From contig MU385713.1 in NCBI GenBank assembly GCA_022497155.1, positions 558,001 to 622,000 of the forward strand: DNA of 64,000 nt, given 5' to 3'. Below are positions 37,344 through 51,600 of the stretch, one piece after another. Position 1 is the stretch's first letter. Each line of letters starts with the position of its first letter. The position numbers and the translations under genes were made by a program. The stretch is from Whalleya microplaca (Eukaryota > Ascomycota > Sordariomycetes > Xylariales > Xylariaceae). The notes below the pieces were generated by a model. That model saw only the letters and a program-made list of their open reading frames with translations, was not told the origin of the DNA and searched no databases.

Positions 37344-40300
37344 TTTTAAAAAAGTTTATTTCGCTAAATCTCGATTTTTTTTAATTCCGATAGCAAATCG
37401 GATATTAATTTTAATTATATTATTATATTTAATTGAAATAAATTTAGCTTTTTATTTAATTATATTAAATAAAAATTTTAATTTAACGAATATCGGGCTA
37501 TTTTTTTTAACGCATTAAAAAAGTTTCGGAAAAATATCGCTAAGATTATTTATACCCGGAATAAAATAAACTAATAATATGAAAAAATATATTAAACCCG
37601 AATTTAATTTATAAGTAAGCCGAAATAATAATAACTTTAATAAAACTAAAATATTTTTAAATAATAAATTAAAATATTTATTTAGAAATTCCGGATATTT
37701 AAAAACTTATTTTATTATAGTATTAAAAATTCCGGCTAATATCCGGGATAAAACTCTCGGAAATTTAATATTTATTTTTTCGGCTTAAAAACTTAACGAC
37801 TTAAATTAGTTTCGGAGGAAAATCGGGCCTTATTTTTTTACGGGAAATTATGGCCGAACTTAAGAAATAAAATTATTAGTTACGATAAAAAGTTTCCGAA
37901 AAAAAGGAATAATATAATAGATATTACTATTTAACGTTAGGAATTAATATTTAAAGCTTAAAAAAAAGCTACCGATTTTAAGAGCGGTTATAAATGAGGC
38001 TATAATAATAATAAAAAAACCCGAACTTAAGCCAAAAGTTTTTTTATTAAGTAAATAAATTTTAAAGTTTTAAAAGGCCCGGAAAAAAAACTAATCCCTT
38101 TAAAGAAAAATATTAATATTAGGGTTATTATATTATTAATTTTACTATTAAAAGTAATATTTAAATACCACTAAGGTTTATTAGTAATAAATCCGGAACT
38201 AAGCCGAAAAATAAGTCGTAAAAAAGTATTATAATTATAATAAATTAAAATATTATACCCGTAACTATATTATAAGTTAAAAAACGGGCTTAAAGTTTAA
38301 AAACTATTAAAACTTTTAAACCCGATAAAAAATATTTATTTAAATTTTATATATTTTTAAACCTTTTATATTATTTATTTAGGTATAAAAAAAGCCTTTT
38401 TTATTATTTACATAAATTTAAATACTTATTTTTCGGTAGATTTAATTAGTTATATGTTTATATTAAAATATAAACTGAAAAAAGCCCTTTTTAAAACTTT
38501 TAACCTTAAAATTTTAAAGCAATAAATTATACCGATTTATTATATTTTAAATTAACTTTATAATAAAAAATAAACAAGGTATTAACTGCCGGTTTTGACG
38601 CTTTTATATTATTATCGATTAAAACTCCCGAAAGAAAGGAAGTTTATTTTTTTAAGCCAACTAATTTTAAAAAAATAACAGATTATTTTCGATTTTATTA
38701 TAAATTATTAGTATTTCGATATTATAAGCCTTTTAATTAAATTATTAAGCCTTAAGTAATTTACCTAAAAGTGCCGAAATTACGCTATTTATTATATAAT
38801 TATTTAATTCCCGAAAGAAATTCCGAAATTATAAAATAAAAATAACCCTAATTCTTTAATTATAACGCTTAAAATCATTATAGATTTTTTATTTACTTTT
38901 TAAGGCTATTCCGATTTTTTTAATATTAATAAAGCCGATATTTTATCCCGTTAAAATTAAGCTAATTATATTATCGACTTATTTCCGGGAGTAAACGTAT
39001 TTTATTATTTTATTTAACCCTTTATTTACAATAAATTAAAAGAGCTTTAGGAATTTATTATTAAAATAAAAGCTAGTAATAAAATTCGAGACTTAAAAAG
39101 CCTTATTAATACTTTTATATTATTTATATTTTAAAAAGATAATAACTTTTAGCTTTATATAAATTACAAAGGCTTAAATAAAATAATAGTTAAAAATTAC
39201 TATATTTTATTTTTAATTTCGGAATTACTAAATAAAATATTAAGGGGTAAAATATTTTCAAAAATCGACCTTAAAATATTTATTATTATATTTATATTAA
39301 AGAAAAAACAAATAAAAAACTGCCTTCCGGATTAAATATAGCTATTATAAATTTATAGTAATATTTATGAACTTTACTAATATTTTAGCCATTTTTTAAA
39401 ATTATATTTATTAAACTTTTTACGGGATTTTAGATATAGTTTATATAATTTATTTTAACGACATTTTTATTTTTTCCTTTATTAAAAATGCTTATATAAA
39501 TTTTTTCCGAAAAATTATTAAATAATTCCGAAATATAAAGCTTTTTATTAAGCTATCGAAATATATATTTTATTAATTTTTATTAGAGTTTTTAAAATAT
39601 ATTATATTTAATATAAATATATTTATAAATTAAAGCCGTATAAATATTATAACTAATTAGTTTAAGCTATAGTTTATTTATAAAATCTGATAGTTTATTA
39701 AATTTTATAATTCTTATTGCCGCTTCGTTATTAAATTTTTTTAAATTACACCTTTATTAATACGATTATTGAAAAAACGTATTAAGGTAAAAATTAAAAC
39801 AAAGCTTTTTAAATAAGCTAGCTAAAAAACTTTTAAAAAATTAATAGCTATATTTTAAATCGCCTTTTTTTATTATATTTCGATTTAAAAAAGCAAATAA
39901 AAATAAAGACTAACGTTTTAAAAAATATTATATTTAAGACTTTATTATAATAAAATAATAAAGGGCGTTAATATTTAGTAGTTTTTTAATTACGGAAATT
40001 TACCGGATTAAAATTAAATTACGGTACTTTTAATTAAAAAATATTAGTTATTATTAATACGTTTAAGTATTAATAATATTACTTTTAAAGAAATAAGTTT
40101 TTTATAAAGGTTTATATAAATTACGTTAATTTAATTAATTTTATAACTAACTTAAAATTTAATATAAGGTAAGTTAAGTAGTATATATTATTAGTTTTAT
40201 TTAACTTTATTATTAAATATTAGCCGGGAAAACGAAACTTTGCCGATTTTATATCGAGACGTCCCCATTATATAATAAAACGATTTAATAATTTAATATT

Positions 40301-40390
40301 ATTATTTATTTTAAAGCGGAAAATAATAATAAATTAAAACTTTATAATTAACGATAAAATTTTAAAGATATTTATTTTTATGAAATACAT
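37344..40390 (+). mobile_element. Ty3/Gypsy element I, left part (gag to RNase H)
   Basis: RIP-degraded, but the reverse-transcriptase order is clear: FVKKDN-like and INYKGLNKIIVKN near 39,125-39,190, KIFSKIDLK near 39,260, and the catalytic box Y-F-N-D at 39451-39462 (one Asp changed to Asn) before IFIFS. The end of RNase H is almost intact at 40224-40265, reading PGKRNFADFISRRP, the conserved A-D-x-x-S-R tail. The integrase that should follow is found after position 55,932, so element J splits this element. The left end is not resolved beyond abutting element B. Confidence 0.75.
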
Positions 40391-40482
40391 TGTTAGGCCT
40401 AGCTATAACTACACTATATAAGTCCTTTCGGGACTTATCATTAATTAATAAAACAAGCTTCATTATATCCATAGGTTTTACA
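40391..40482 (+). repeat. 5' LTR of element J, 92 bp
   Basis: TGTTAGGCCTAGC...GGTTTTACA. The matching 3' LTR at 55840-55931 is also 92 bp and differs mainly by RIP-type transitions. Confidence 0.8.
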
Positions 40483-40484
40483 AT

Positions 40485-40502
40485 TGGTAGCACCTGCTAA
40501 AA
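40485..40502 (+). other. Primer-binding site of element J
   Basis: TGGTAGCACCTGC starts two bases after the LTR. Its complement ends in CCA, as expected for pairing with the 3' end of a tRNA ending GCAGGTGCTACCA. Confidence 0.65.
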
Positions 40503-41318
40503 GGTCGCGCCGACTTATATAATATAAAAAATCATTTTTTTCTATCGAGCCCGTTAACTAACTATTTATATAACTGCAGTTTTAAGTTATATCGATAAAT
40601 TAACGACGTTTTTGCTAAAAACTTGTCAAATATATATAATAATTAACGACTTTAAAAACAACTATTATTAATATATAATAGCACTCGTTTTTCCCTTACC
40701 CCAAGTAGATTTTAATATAGTTTCGATTGAGTTTTTATGTCGTTATTTAATAACTTAATATATAGATCGATATATATATAAAGAAATAATAACTTACGTA
40801 TATATATAAACGAAATCGATTAAGTTTAGTATATTAAATTTATAAGCCGGAGTAGCCGGAGAATTCCTTTCGGACTAGCCCCTCTTATCTTATATTAACC
40901 TCCTGTTTTTGTTCATTTCTAACTTTAATATTAATATTAATGTCGACTAGCGCTATTAATACCCCGTATACCCGTACCCCTATCTTTATTTAAATTTATA
41001 TTATTATATTATTAAAAAGCCTAATATAACGCCTTAAGTGTTGCCGCATTTATTAATAAATATTTATAACATAAAGTAATTATTAAATTAAAAGGTAATA
41101 TTTTATAAAGAATTACTAATTACGTTTTATATATCGGAATGTAATAATTAATAACTTAATAATAGCAGATAATAATAAGACAAACGTTTCGGTCTAAAAA
41201 TGTTAAAAGTATAAGCTATAATAATAAATAATATATAGACGGATATAAGTTATAACAAGCCATTTATTTAGCTAATAAATTTATTAAATCCCAGTTACTT
41301 ATTAATAATACCGATAAT

Positions 41319-41390
41319 TAAAATATTAACGATAATTAAAATTAGCCCGACAATTAAAATTAACCCGTTAATCGAGATTAGTAATTACTA
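41319..41390 (+). repeat. Short tandem repeat in element J leader
   Basis: About four imperfect units of CGATAATTAAAATTARCC. Confidence 0.55.
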
Positions 41391-41485
41391 ACTTAATTAG
41401 TCGCAGGACAACGAGAGTTATTTAACGACAATAATAATATAAAAGAGAGAAAAAAATTATAATTTATTAACGAAAGCTTTAAAAC

Positions 41486-41489
<4 letters not shown>

Positions 41490-41519
<30 letters not shown>
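41490..41519. repeat. (TA)n microsatellite
   Basis: About fourteen to fifteen uninterrupted TA units inside element J. Confidence 0.85.
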
Positions 41520-41522
<3 letters not shown>

Positions 41523-44500
41523 AATAGCTTTATTTTTAATTTAACTATTAATCGCTTATTTATTAATAGACTAATATTTCGCGTATTTTTTATATAAGAA
41601 TATTTGGAAATTTTATTAAGTTTTTATTTAATTAATCCGATACCGGCTAGAAATTATTAAAAACTAGTAGAAAAAATACTATAAAATATAGCAGATTTGC
41701 GAGAACGATAATAAAACCTGTTATTACTAACCGACTTATTAATTAAGGAATTTATAAAGGAACTGCGGACGATGGAAACGCTATTAAATAGTATTTATAT
41801 AACTAATTAAAGGTAATAAAGCTAAGAACGATAAAATCGATAACCTAGTTAAGAATAATAAGATCGATAATAAAGCTAAAACTGTCGGGATCGATAACGA
41901 AACTAAGATCGACAAAGAAGCTATTAAAAACCTCCATTATTAATACCGGATCGACTATTATTATTACTATTAAGCCTAAATTAATAACTCTTATTACTGC
42001 CGCTAATCTTTAATTAATAAAGAAACTATTACTTTTTACCGCTATTATTTATACCGCTGTTATTTATAATAAATAAGGAATTTTAACAACGAGTTATAAA
42101 ATATACGGCAGTATTATTTATTGCCGTTAATTAATTAAAGGAAAATTTAATTAAATAATTTATAACGGAATTGTGAGATATATAACGCAAGATTAATTAT
42201 TTCTATTAACGAAAGGAATAGTTTAATAGTTAAAGATTATTCGATATCGGATTTTTTTATTTAGATTTAAATTAAGCTTTTAGTACTAATAACTACGTCG
42301 TTATCGGAAAAGACGTTTATTAGCGAAACGTATATTTATTTATCGATATAATTAAGGATATAAGAATTAATGATATAAAAACGGAAATTATTATTAAGGA
42401 TTTTAATTAATTGTTATGGGGTAATATTTAGATTTAATAGGCTGCTTAATTAAGCGATACCAATAAAACTTTAATAAAGGTTAATAATAATTACGCGTGT
42501 TATAAGCTTTTTAAAAAATTTAAAATAATAAATAAAAAAGTATTAAATAAATTACGTAAGGTATTTTATTTTAATAATAATATTTTATAAAATAAATTAA
42601 CTTATAACTATATAATAAAAGTAATTCGCGCTTGTTACGTATATTATATATTGTAAATTTATTAATATATAATATAGATTTTCTAGTCGTTTACGCTTAA
42701 GTTTTATATTTATATTAACCCGCTTATAGTAAGTTTATTATTAAATAAATATTTAACTTATATCGAAAAACGTTAATAAATATATCAACAAATAGTATTA
42801 TAAAAGAACTAAAGATTTAGTATTTATAACAATAGTAAAAATAATATCCTAATAGTAATTAACGCCCCGGTTCCGATCCCGAAAAAATTAACCGCTTATA
42901 ATTTTTATAAAAAAACGAGCTAATATCGATAAACGATAAGCTAGCGACCGATAATTATAATTCTTATTAATCAAATAATAAAGGTAGTTATTATTCCGAT
43001 AGATATAACTATAATGTCTATAAAAACTAAAAACGCGGATATTTTTATTAAAAAAAACTACCGAGATTAAAATAACCGATAATATAATAGCTACCGAGAC
43101 TAAAATAATCGATAATATAATAGCTATTGCTTTAGCTAAAATAATTATTCCTGTTAATTCCGAGGCAGAAGCTGATTTTGCGGCTATAAAAGTAACTTTC
43201 GAAGCCGTTAAAAATGCCGTTATAATTAATAATAGCTATATTATTAATAGCGTCGATAAATTAAGCCTATATTACGAAATAGCTTTAACTTTATAAATAA
43301 CGAAATTTAATACTAATAAAAAGACAAAGGGCGCGAGAAAAACAAAAATAAGTTACGTAATAATAGCTATATTATAGTAAACGATTATAAAGATATTAAG
43401 GAGGATAAATAGTAATATAATATTAATAATTTTTACTTATTATTTTAATATATATTATATAATAATAATAATTAAATAATTAAACGGACTTATCGAAAAT
43501 GCGATATAATATTTCCGTTACGAAATAAATGTTTTATTCACGTTTTCTCGAATATTTATATAACTTTAAAGCTAAAAGTAAAGTAGTTAAAAATAATATA
43601 CTAAAAGTTATCGGTTGAATAAATTATCGATAAATATTACCTATTTTTAGTTAGCTTTAATGTCTTATAATTAAATAAAAAATTATTTTTTATTATAGAT
43701 AATATAAAGTTTATTTATAAAAAACTAATAGTTAAAAAAATCAATAAAAGTTATTTACTAACTATAAATAATCCCGGAGATATTAAGATAATCGATTTTG
43801 TTTAACCGAAAATAATAAAAGTAAAACCGATATAAAAGAACTAGTTAGACTTATTAAAAAAATATATTTATACATAAATTAAAGTAATTATTTATAGCAA
43901 AAAATCGACAGTTTATATCGATAGCGGAGTATTATATAAATTAGTCGATAAAATATAACTCGATAATTCCGTTAAAAACTATAAGTTTATAATTTTATTA
44001 AAAGGTATAAAATTAAGCGGGGTAAACGGTATAGTCGACTTAAAATAAATAGCTAAATTCGATTTTAATATATTAGGAAAAAATTGTTATAATAAAAATT
44101 ATATCGGCAAATATATTATCGAAATATAAGTTTATAACGACTTATTATAACTAAATCTTTTATTAAGAAATAAGTTTACTTATAAATACAGCGTTATAAT
44201 TAATTAGCTTAATAAAATGATAATAATAATATTATATAACGATATAATTATACCGATTATATTTATTAAATAATAATAAAAAGCTCGCTGCCGAATATTT
44301 ATAAAAGTTAACGTAAATATACCTTTTTATATTATATTTTTAATACCTATTAAGTTATATTAAATATTATTTATAATATTTAAAACTTAAGTAAAATAAA
44401 AATAAGCTAATAAAAAAATTATTACTTATTAATAATTTTATTATACTTTTTTATATAATAATATAGGATATTATTATAAAATTACCGATAGTTTTATTAA

Positions 44501-47500
44501 AAGGCTATTTTTAGTATATTAACGGGTATAATAATTTCGATATATTAATAATTATAGTGTGTAAATTTAGCAAAAAAGGTATATTAATATTAGAATATAT
44601 TATATATAAAGCCAAGGATTAGGCGATATTAATATTACGCGTATTTTTATTTTATAATTAGAGAATTTTATTTAAGGCTATATTAAATAAAGATCCGAAG
44701 TTTATATTTAATATATAGTAAATAATATTTGCTAGATTTAATACTAAATTAATAATATCGATAAATTATTACCTTTAAACTAACGGATAATTTAAACGAC
44801 GGAATTAAAGCGTTAAAATAGCTATATAATATTACTGTAATATAACAGATATATTATAGCCGGATATTATATTAATATTATAATATAATCTTAATAACTT
44901 TAAATTATTAGTATTAAATAAATCGCTAAATAAAATAGTTTATAACTTTAAACTTAAATTAGTTATATTAATGTTAGAAATGTTATATAATAATATTAAT
45001 TTTAATATAATAAGATAACTTTATTAGAAAAAAGCGAAAGTAGCTATCGATTTCGTGGCTATAAACTTAAAAATTAGATATAATAATAAATATAATTTTA
45101 TCGCTTTCGATATCGGCGACGAAATATATCTATAACTATATAAAGGTTATATTTTACCCGGTAAGCTATTATAAAAGTGGTCGAAATAATAAATAAGCTT
45201 GTTAATAGTTATTAAACGGATCGGTAATTTAGCTTACGAATTTAATTTTTTATAATATTAGTAAATATACCGAATAATTTTAGTCGTATATTTATTTCCC
45301 GTTTTAAAAAGATTAAACTTTTACGGTTAAAAATAATTAGTATTTAAATAAGTTATTATTAAAAAAACGATAATAAACTTAAATTATATGAAATAAAACG
45401 ACTATTAAAATAAAGGATTAATTATACCGGGAGAAAGCTAATTTTAAAATATCTTATTAAATAAAAAAGCTATATAGTAATCGATAATTAATAATACCCG
45501 AAAGAATTATTTATATAAAATGCGGTAAAAGTAATAATAAAATTCGATATTAAATATAAACTAACATTAAAAAAACTAAAATATAAAAAAACAAACGATA
45601 AATTAATATAAATAAAAGTATTAAAAACGATAAATAATTAAAAACTAGTCGATATTATATTAAAAATAAATATAGAAATACCGATATTTTAATAAAAATT
45701 ACTAAATTAATATACGCTATTAATAAATAAAATTAACGATAATACGGTATACGATAATAATAATAGTAAAATAATAATTAATATACCTTATTAACAGATT
45801 ATATTAATTAATAATATTATAATTAATTCGATATAATAGCTAAATATTATTACCGGTACCTTTTTTATAATAATAATCACTTATTATATTTTTATTATTA
45901 TTTTATATATATATAACAATAATAATTTATTATAATCTTACTATTATTTTACGACTAACTTATATATATTTTAATTATATATACCTTATATATATTTCCT
46001 TCCTATATATACTTTTTTCTATAAATGCTTTTCTGCTTTAATAACTTTAACTTTATTGTTTTTATATTTTATAACCGCTTTAATCCTTATAATAATTATA
46101 ACCGATACGATAATTTCGATTATTAATATAATATCGACAAGTTTTTACGCCTAACGACATATCGTAAAAATATATCGATAATATTTAATAATTAATAATT
46201 AATAATATAACTAATTATTTCGATATAATTAACTGGGAAAAAGGGGGGGTTAATTTAAAGCTTTTAAAATAACGCTATTTTTATAAAAAAGGAAGATATT
46301 AACGTAGTAATTAATAAAATTAAATTAGTAATAAAAGTTGATAATTTTATAAATAAGTAACGTTATTTATATATAAATAAAAATAACTATAAAATTAATA
46401 ACGCGGCTTTAGCTATATCTGTTAATAATCTTGAAAATACTAAAAAAATATAGTAAAATATTACTTATTAAAAGAATATATTAATAATAACGGTATTATA
46501 AAAGTATTACTTTAAATACCTTTTTATATATAGCTAAACGTTACTAAATTTTATTAAAATATTAAATAAAAATTGAAATTAGTTAGGCAAAAGGGATTAT
46601 TATCGAATTAAAAAACGCATTAAAATTAGGAGCTTTTAATTGCCGAAAAGCTTAAAGCTATTAAAATATACGGTAATGTTTTATAAGAAATAGAAATAAT
46701 ACCTAGTGTTATTAATATCTTATTTTATTAGTATAGACTAGTTTAGCTGTTATAACTAAAAAGCGCTTAAGTTATATTATTATTTTAAAGAACGACGGCC
46801 CCGGATTTAATATAGGGAGACTTAAAACCCGTTTAACTATTAATGTTAGATTTACCTGTCGATAAAAATAAGAATAGTAATAAGGAAAACGACTAAAAAA
46901 ACGACAGTAATAAGTAAGACGATAGTAGTAAATAAAACGATAATAATAAGGGGTACGGCAATAATAAAAGAAATAACGGCGATAGCGAACTAAAAGATAA
47001 TAATAACGACAATAATAAAATGCTATTATAAAAGCTAATTCTATCGAGAAAGAACTTTTTTCTATATTTTAAATCTCTCTATATTAAACCCGTTACCGAT
47101 AGTACGAAAGGGATAATATTAAGATTTCTTAAATTAGAAAATAACTTTATTATTAAAATCGTAGAAATCGAAAAGGTAATTTAAAATATATAATAATATA
47201 ATTATATTAATAAAACGGAACTTAATAACGCAGTTAATAAAACGCGAGTTAATATATTATAAATAATTAATAAACTAAAAATAAATATTGTAAATAAAAA
47301 CGAGATATAACGTTATATCGCCGAAATCTTATATCGTATTAACTTTAATATCGATAAAAAATATATATAATTAATAAAAATATCGACTAAAAGTTTAAAA
47401 TAATTAAAAAAAGTTTCGGGACTATTAATAATGATATCGATAAAAAATAGCGAATATATTATAATATTATATACTATAATCTTAAATAGCAAATTATATA

Positions 47501-48365
47501 ATAATAATTATCGATTTTAAATATTTAAAGTGACGTATTAAAAAGTAAATTAAGAAAAGGACTAAAAACCTAAGCTATTAAATCAATTAATTAACGGTAT
47601 AATCCCTAAAATCGAAGTTTATACCAAGCTTTATACTATAGTTATTACCGATATCGATAGCAGCGATTACGCTAACTAAAAAGCTGTTGATAATTAAGCT
47701 ATTATAGCTAATTAAGCTAAAAGAACTAGTAATTATAGTATAAGAACCTAAACTATCGATAACGGTAATAACAAAAGGACTAGCGACTATAACAAAAGAA
47801 CTAGCAGCTATAGTAAAGAAAACTAAACTACCGATAATAATAATAACTATATTAATAATAGTATTATTAAAGCCACTTATACCCGAGCCGTTGATACTAC
47901 TGAAAGTATCGATAATACTTAAGTTTCCGAAACTAAGTAAAACCTTTAAAAAAATACGTTAAAGAATTAAAGCCGAAGCTAATTAAGCAATCGCCGAAAC
48001 TAATTAAATAAAAGCTGTTACAATTAATTAAATAAAAACCGCTTATTATTAAATTTCTAGCAAAGCTTTAATACGTTAATAATAATAATAATAGCGACGA
48101 CGATAATAATATAGCACCTTTTTTATATAAGTTATAACCGTAATTATAAAAACGTAAAAAAAAGTTTTTAAATATTTTTATATTACTAGCAAAAAAACGT
48201 TAGGCCTTTTTTATTTAACTAATATTGATTTTTAATGTAATTATTTTTTATATCATTAACTACTTTCGCAATATCTTTTGTCAATTAATATATATACTAC
48301 TTTTGGCGCAAATCTTATTATCGCAAATATTTATTAATCCCTCGTTATAACATTAATATATATAT

Positions 48366-48606
48366 TATTACAGGGTATACGCCTACAAAAAACAGGGCTT
48401 AAGATCTGGCTATATTACTAGTAAAATTATTAATATAAGGAAGAAAAGGAAAAGAGGAAGCAAGCCTAATAAGGCCTGTTAAAAATTACTATATACGCAA
48501 AATAAAGTAGCTTAATTATTTAGGTAATTATAGCGTTTACGTACCCTACCTAATCCTGATTTTAATCCTAATCCTAATCTTAATTAGTCTTAATTCGGCC
48601 GTAATA
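48366..48606 (-). repeat. 3' LTR of element H
   Basis: On the window strand it starts TATTACAGGG and ends GGCCGTAATA (RIP-altered GTAACA). It contains a short CCTAAT hexamer array near 48552-48578. Confidence 0.8.
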
Positions 48607-51600
48607 TTACCCTCCCGTCAGAAAAAATTCGTCCGCAAATTTATTTAATAAAAAATTAAGCTACTAACAGCCAGGCTCGAACTTACGTTAATCGCTTTTT
48701 TAAGCAAAAGAGAGATACCTTCAGATCTACATTAAATTATTATATAACCGGGCCCTTAATCCGGAATATAATAATTGCGTTTTATACAATTGTTATAATT
48801 TAATTTATTAGTACTACTTATATTTACGTTTTTCTCGGTCGTTTTTTTTTTACGCATTTTCGTAACTTACGCCGTAACCGGTACGTTATTATCGTTATAT
48901 AAGGGATCGAAAGTGTCTATTATAGCTGCCTTTTCCTATACTTTTAGACGTAAGGGAAGATTTGCCGCATTTAAATATTCGGTATAATAGCTTTATAATT
49001 TAGATAGGGAATTTTTAAAGGATTTAATATTATATTATATAGAGTTAAGGTTTTATTTACGTTATTACATTTAGTATTATAACCGCTTATAATATATTTA
49101 TAATATAATTACTTTTTTTATTTCCCATTTCTTTTTTTATAACGTTAGGTCGATTACTTTACCCTTAAGGTTTTCGGAGGTTTATTTTAGCAAAAGGTTA
49201 TTTAGGTATTATCGCAATCGGTCGGCTAGGAATACGTTAGTGCCCCTCTATTTATCCGGAACTTTTAATCGGTATAAGTAACTAATTTTTTTTAGTATAT
49301 AATAATATAATTACGTAAAGGGGTAATTTAATTTATTATTCGGATAATTTATAAATTAGGACTTTTTAATAATAAATACCCGAATTCCGACGTCAAAATC
49401 CGGCTCGCGATAATGTTTATTTACCTAATTAATTATACGTTATTAGCTAATAGCTATAGATTTCCGGGCAGCGTTATAATATTTTTTAATAGTATTTATT
49501 ACAGTTTAGGCCTTTTTCTTTAATAGCTTTTTTTGCGGGGTTATATTCTAGAAATTAGCCGTTTATTAAAACTAATCGAAATATAAGGGTATAGGGAATT
49601 TTATTTTTATTTTATAGGGTGATAGGCCGGTCGAGTCGTATAAAAAGCTTACTTATACCACATTTATAACAGGGATTACTTTAGACTAATTATTCTAATA
49701 ATGGTTTATATAAGGCCGTAAGCGCTAGTCGATAAATTAATGAATATTTTTTATCTAATTAGCTGTTTAAGAGTGTTTAAACGAGGATAACTTTTATTTA
49801 ATGCCGAAGATCCTAGAGATTTTATCGGTAAAATTAAATATAAATTACGGATTACGGTTACTAATAACCGATTATAGCAAGCCGAATATATAATAAGGTC
49901 TCTCGTAATATATAAACGCTATATTTTTATTTATAACTTTTTTTATATAAAAAATGCTTCAAATACGCTTACTTAATCGGTCGATTATAATATATAAGTT
50001 ATCGAATTTATATCGGTTTAAAAGTATAGACTTAAAATTTATTATAATATATTGCCAGGTATATAATAGAATAGGTAATAAATATAATAAACCAGGGGTT
50101 TTATCGCAAAATAATTTCGACAACCGATATATTATATAATTAGATATAAATCGATCGATATCGCTATTTATTCCTAACTACTAATATAATAGTATAAGTA
50201 ATTATTTAGTTTTATTATATTTAAAATACGTTATAATAATACGAAAGTATACCTTATTTAAGATTTTAGTCCGTAAGTTCTTTATATCGGATATTATTAG
50301 GCAGCTTTTATATAAAACTAAATTACCGGCTATTATTTAATTTAAGCCTTTTTTTATTCTTGCTTTAAATCGATAAATCGCGAGCTTAAGATTTTATCGA
50401 TTACGGCATAAAATTTTATTTATTAATACTACCTTAAATATTTAAAAAGGGAGAATGTTTACGTTATTAAATATACTAATTTTTACAACCCGTACCTTTA
50501 ATAAGGTAGGAAGATTTTTTATATACTTAATAAAGGAGATTTAAATTATATTAATAGCCTTAAATAAAGCTATCGTATATTATGCCTTTTTTTTTTCTTT
50601 TTACGTTTTAAGATCCTCGGCTTTTCGCAATAAGGTATCGGCAACCTTATTTTTTTAACTAGGGCGGAAAGTAATAATAAAATAATATTGGAATAAAAGC
50701 TTAAATTAAGCGACCTATTTCGCGTTAAAAAGCTTTTTTATATTAAAATATTCCAGGGCCCGATAATTAGTAATAATAATAAAGGGCTAGGCGTATTATA
50801 AGCTAATAAGTTTAGCACGTTAATATTATAAGGCTTTAATTATTGCTAGTAGTTTTTTATTATATATTAGGTAAAATTGTTTAGCTTTTTATAATATCTC
50901 TAAAAAGAATATTACGGGGTATTATTAGCTATTATTATATTTTTAATTAAAGATTTTTATTATTATATTATCGAAGGTATTAATTTTTAATCGCGTTTTT
51001 CTATTGAACGAGAAGTGTATTAAAATTAATGCGTTTAATAGTCGGGCTTTTAATTCGTTAAATGCTATTATATAATTTTCGCTTTAAAACTACGCTTATT
51101 TCTTACGGGTTAAATTAATTAATAGTTATATTACGCGTTTATATTTCTTTATAAATTTACAATAAAAGTTATAAAAACCTAAAAATAACTAAACATTTTT
51201 AACGGTAGTAAAGGTTTTTTATATATATATAGCCTCGACTTTTTAAAGGTTTATTTTAATATTATTTATTTTTATAATAAATCCGAGAAATTTAATTTTT
51301 ATAACGTAAAATTTATATTTATCTAAATTTACTTAAAGTCTTATAGCGCGAAATTTATTTAAGATTTTTTTTACGTATTAAATATATTATTTTTCGTTTT
51401 CCGAAAATATAATAATGTCGTTAATATAAACGTTATAAAAATTATCGAAATATTTTATTAATATATTATTAATATAACGTTAAAACGTAAAAAGTTTATT
51501 AGTTAATTTAAATAGCAGGATTTTATATCGGAAAAAACTATATCGAGTTTTAAAGGTTATAAGGTTTTTATATTTAAAATATATGCGAATTTTATAAAAA

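Larger units (their letters stand above)
40391..48365 (+). mobile_element. Ty3/Gypsy element J, left part
   Basis: 5' LTR at 40391-40482, primer site at 40485, a long decayed gag region, an intact Asp-Ser-Gly protease triplet at 43920-43928 (V-Y-I-D-S-G-V), then integrase. The integrase core ends in a decayed T-D-G-Q-S-E-R signature at 44779-44805, and the C-terminal G-D-E-I-Y-L..KGYILPGK region is at 45115-45165, as in fungal chromodomain-type Ty3 integrases. I do not find reverse transcriptase between protease and integrase, where too little room exists. After a purine run at about 46231-46247 (GGGAAAAAGGGGGGG) another 2 kb of unassigned, Asp/Asn/Ser-codon-rich sequence runs to the point where element H is inserted. 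Confidence 0.65.

Noticed and set aside
48552..48600. CCTAAT hexamer array resembling a telomere
   Set aside because: The unit is not the usual fungal TTAGGG, only a few units exist, and the same array is at the same place in the other LTR of element H (near 55391-55420).
48655..48780. tRNA-like GTTCGAGCC on the - strand
   Set aside because: The stretch aligns with the related pol end of element L near 61,300, so it belongs to the retroelement.
49954..50139. 61-codon frame inside element H
   Set aside because: It lies on the strand opposite to the retroelement genes and is built of AT-rich RIP-altered codons; chance.
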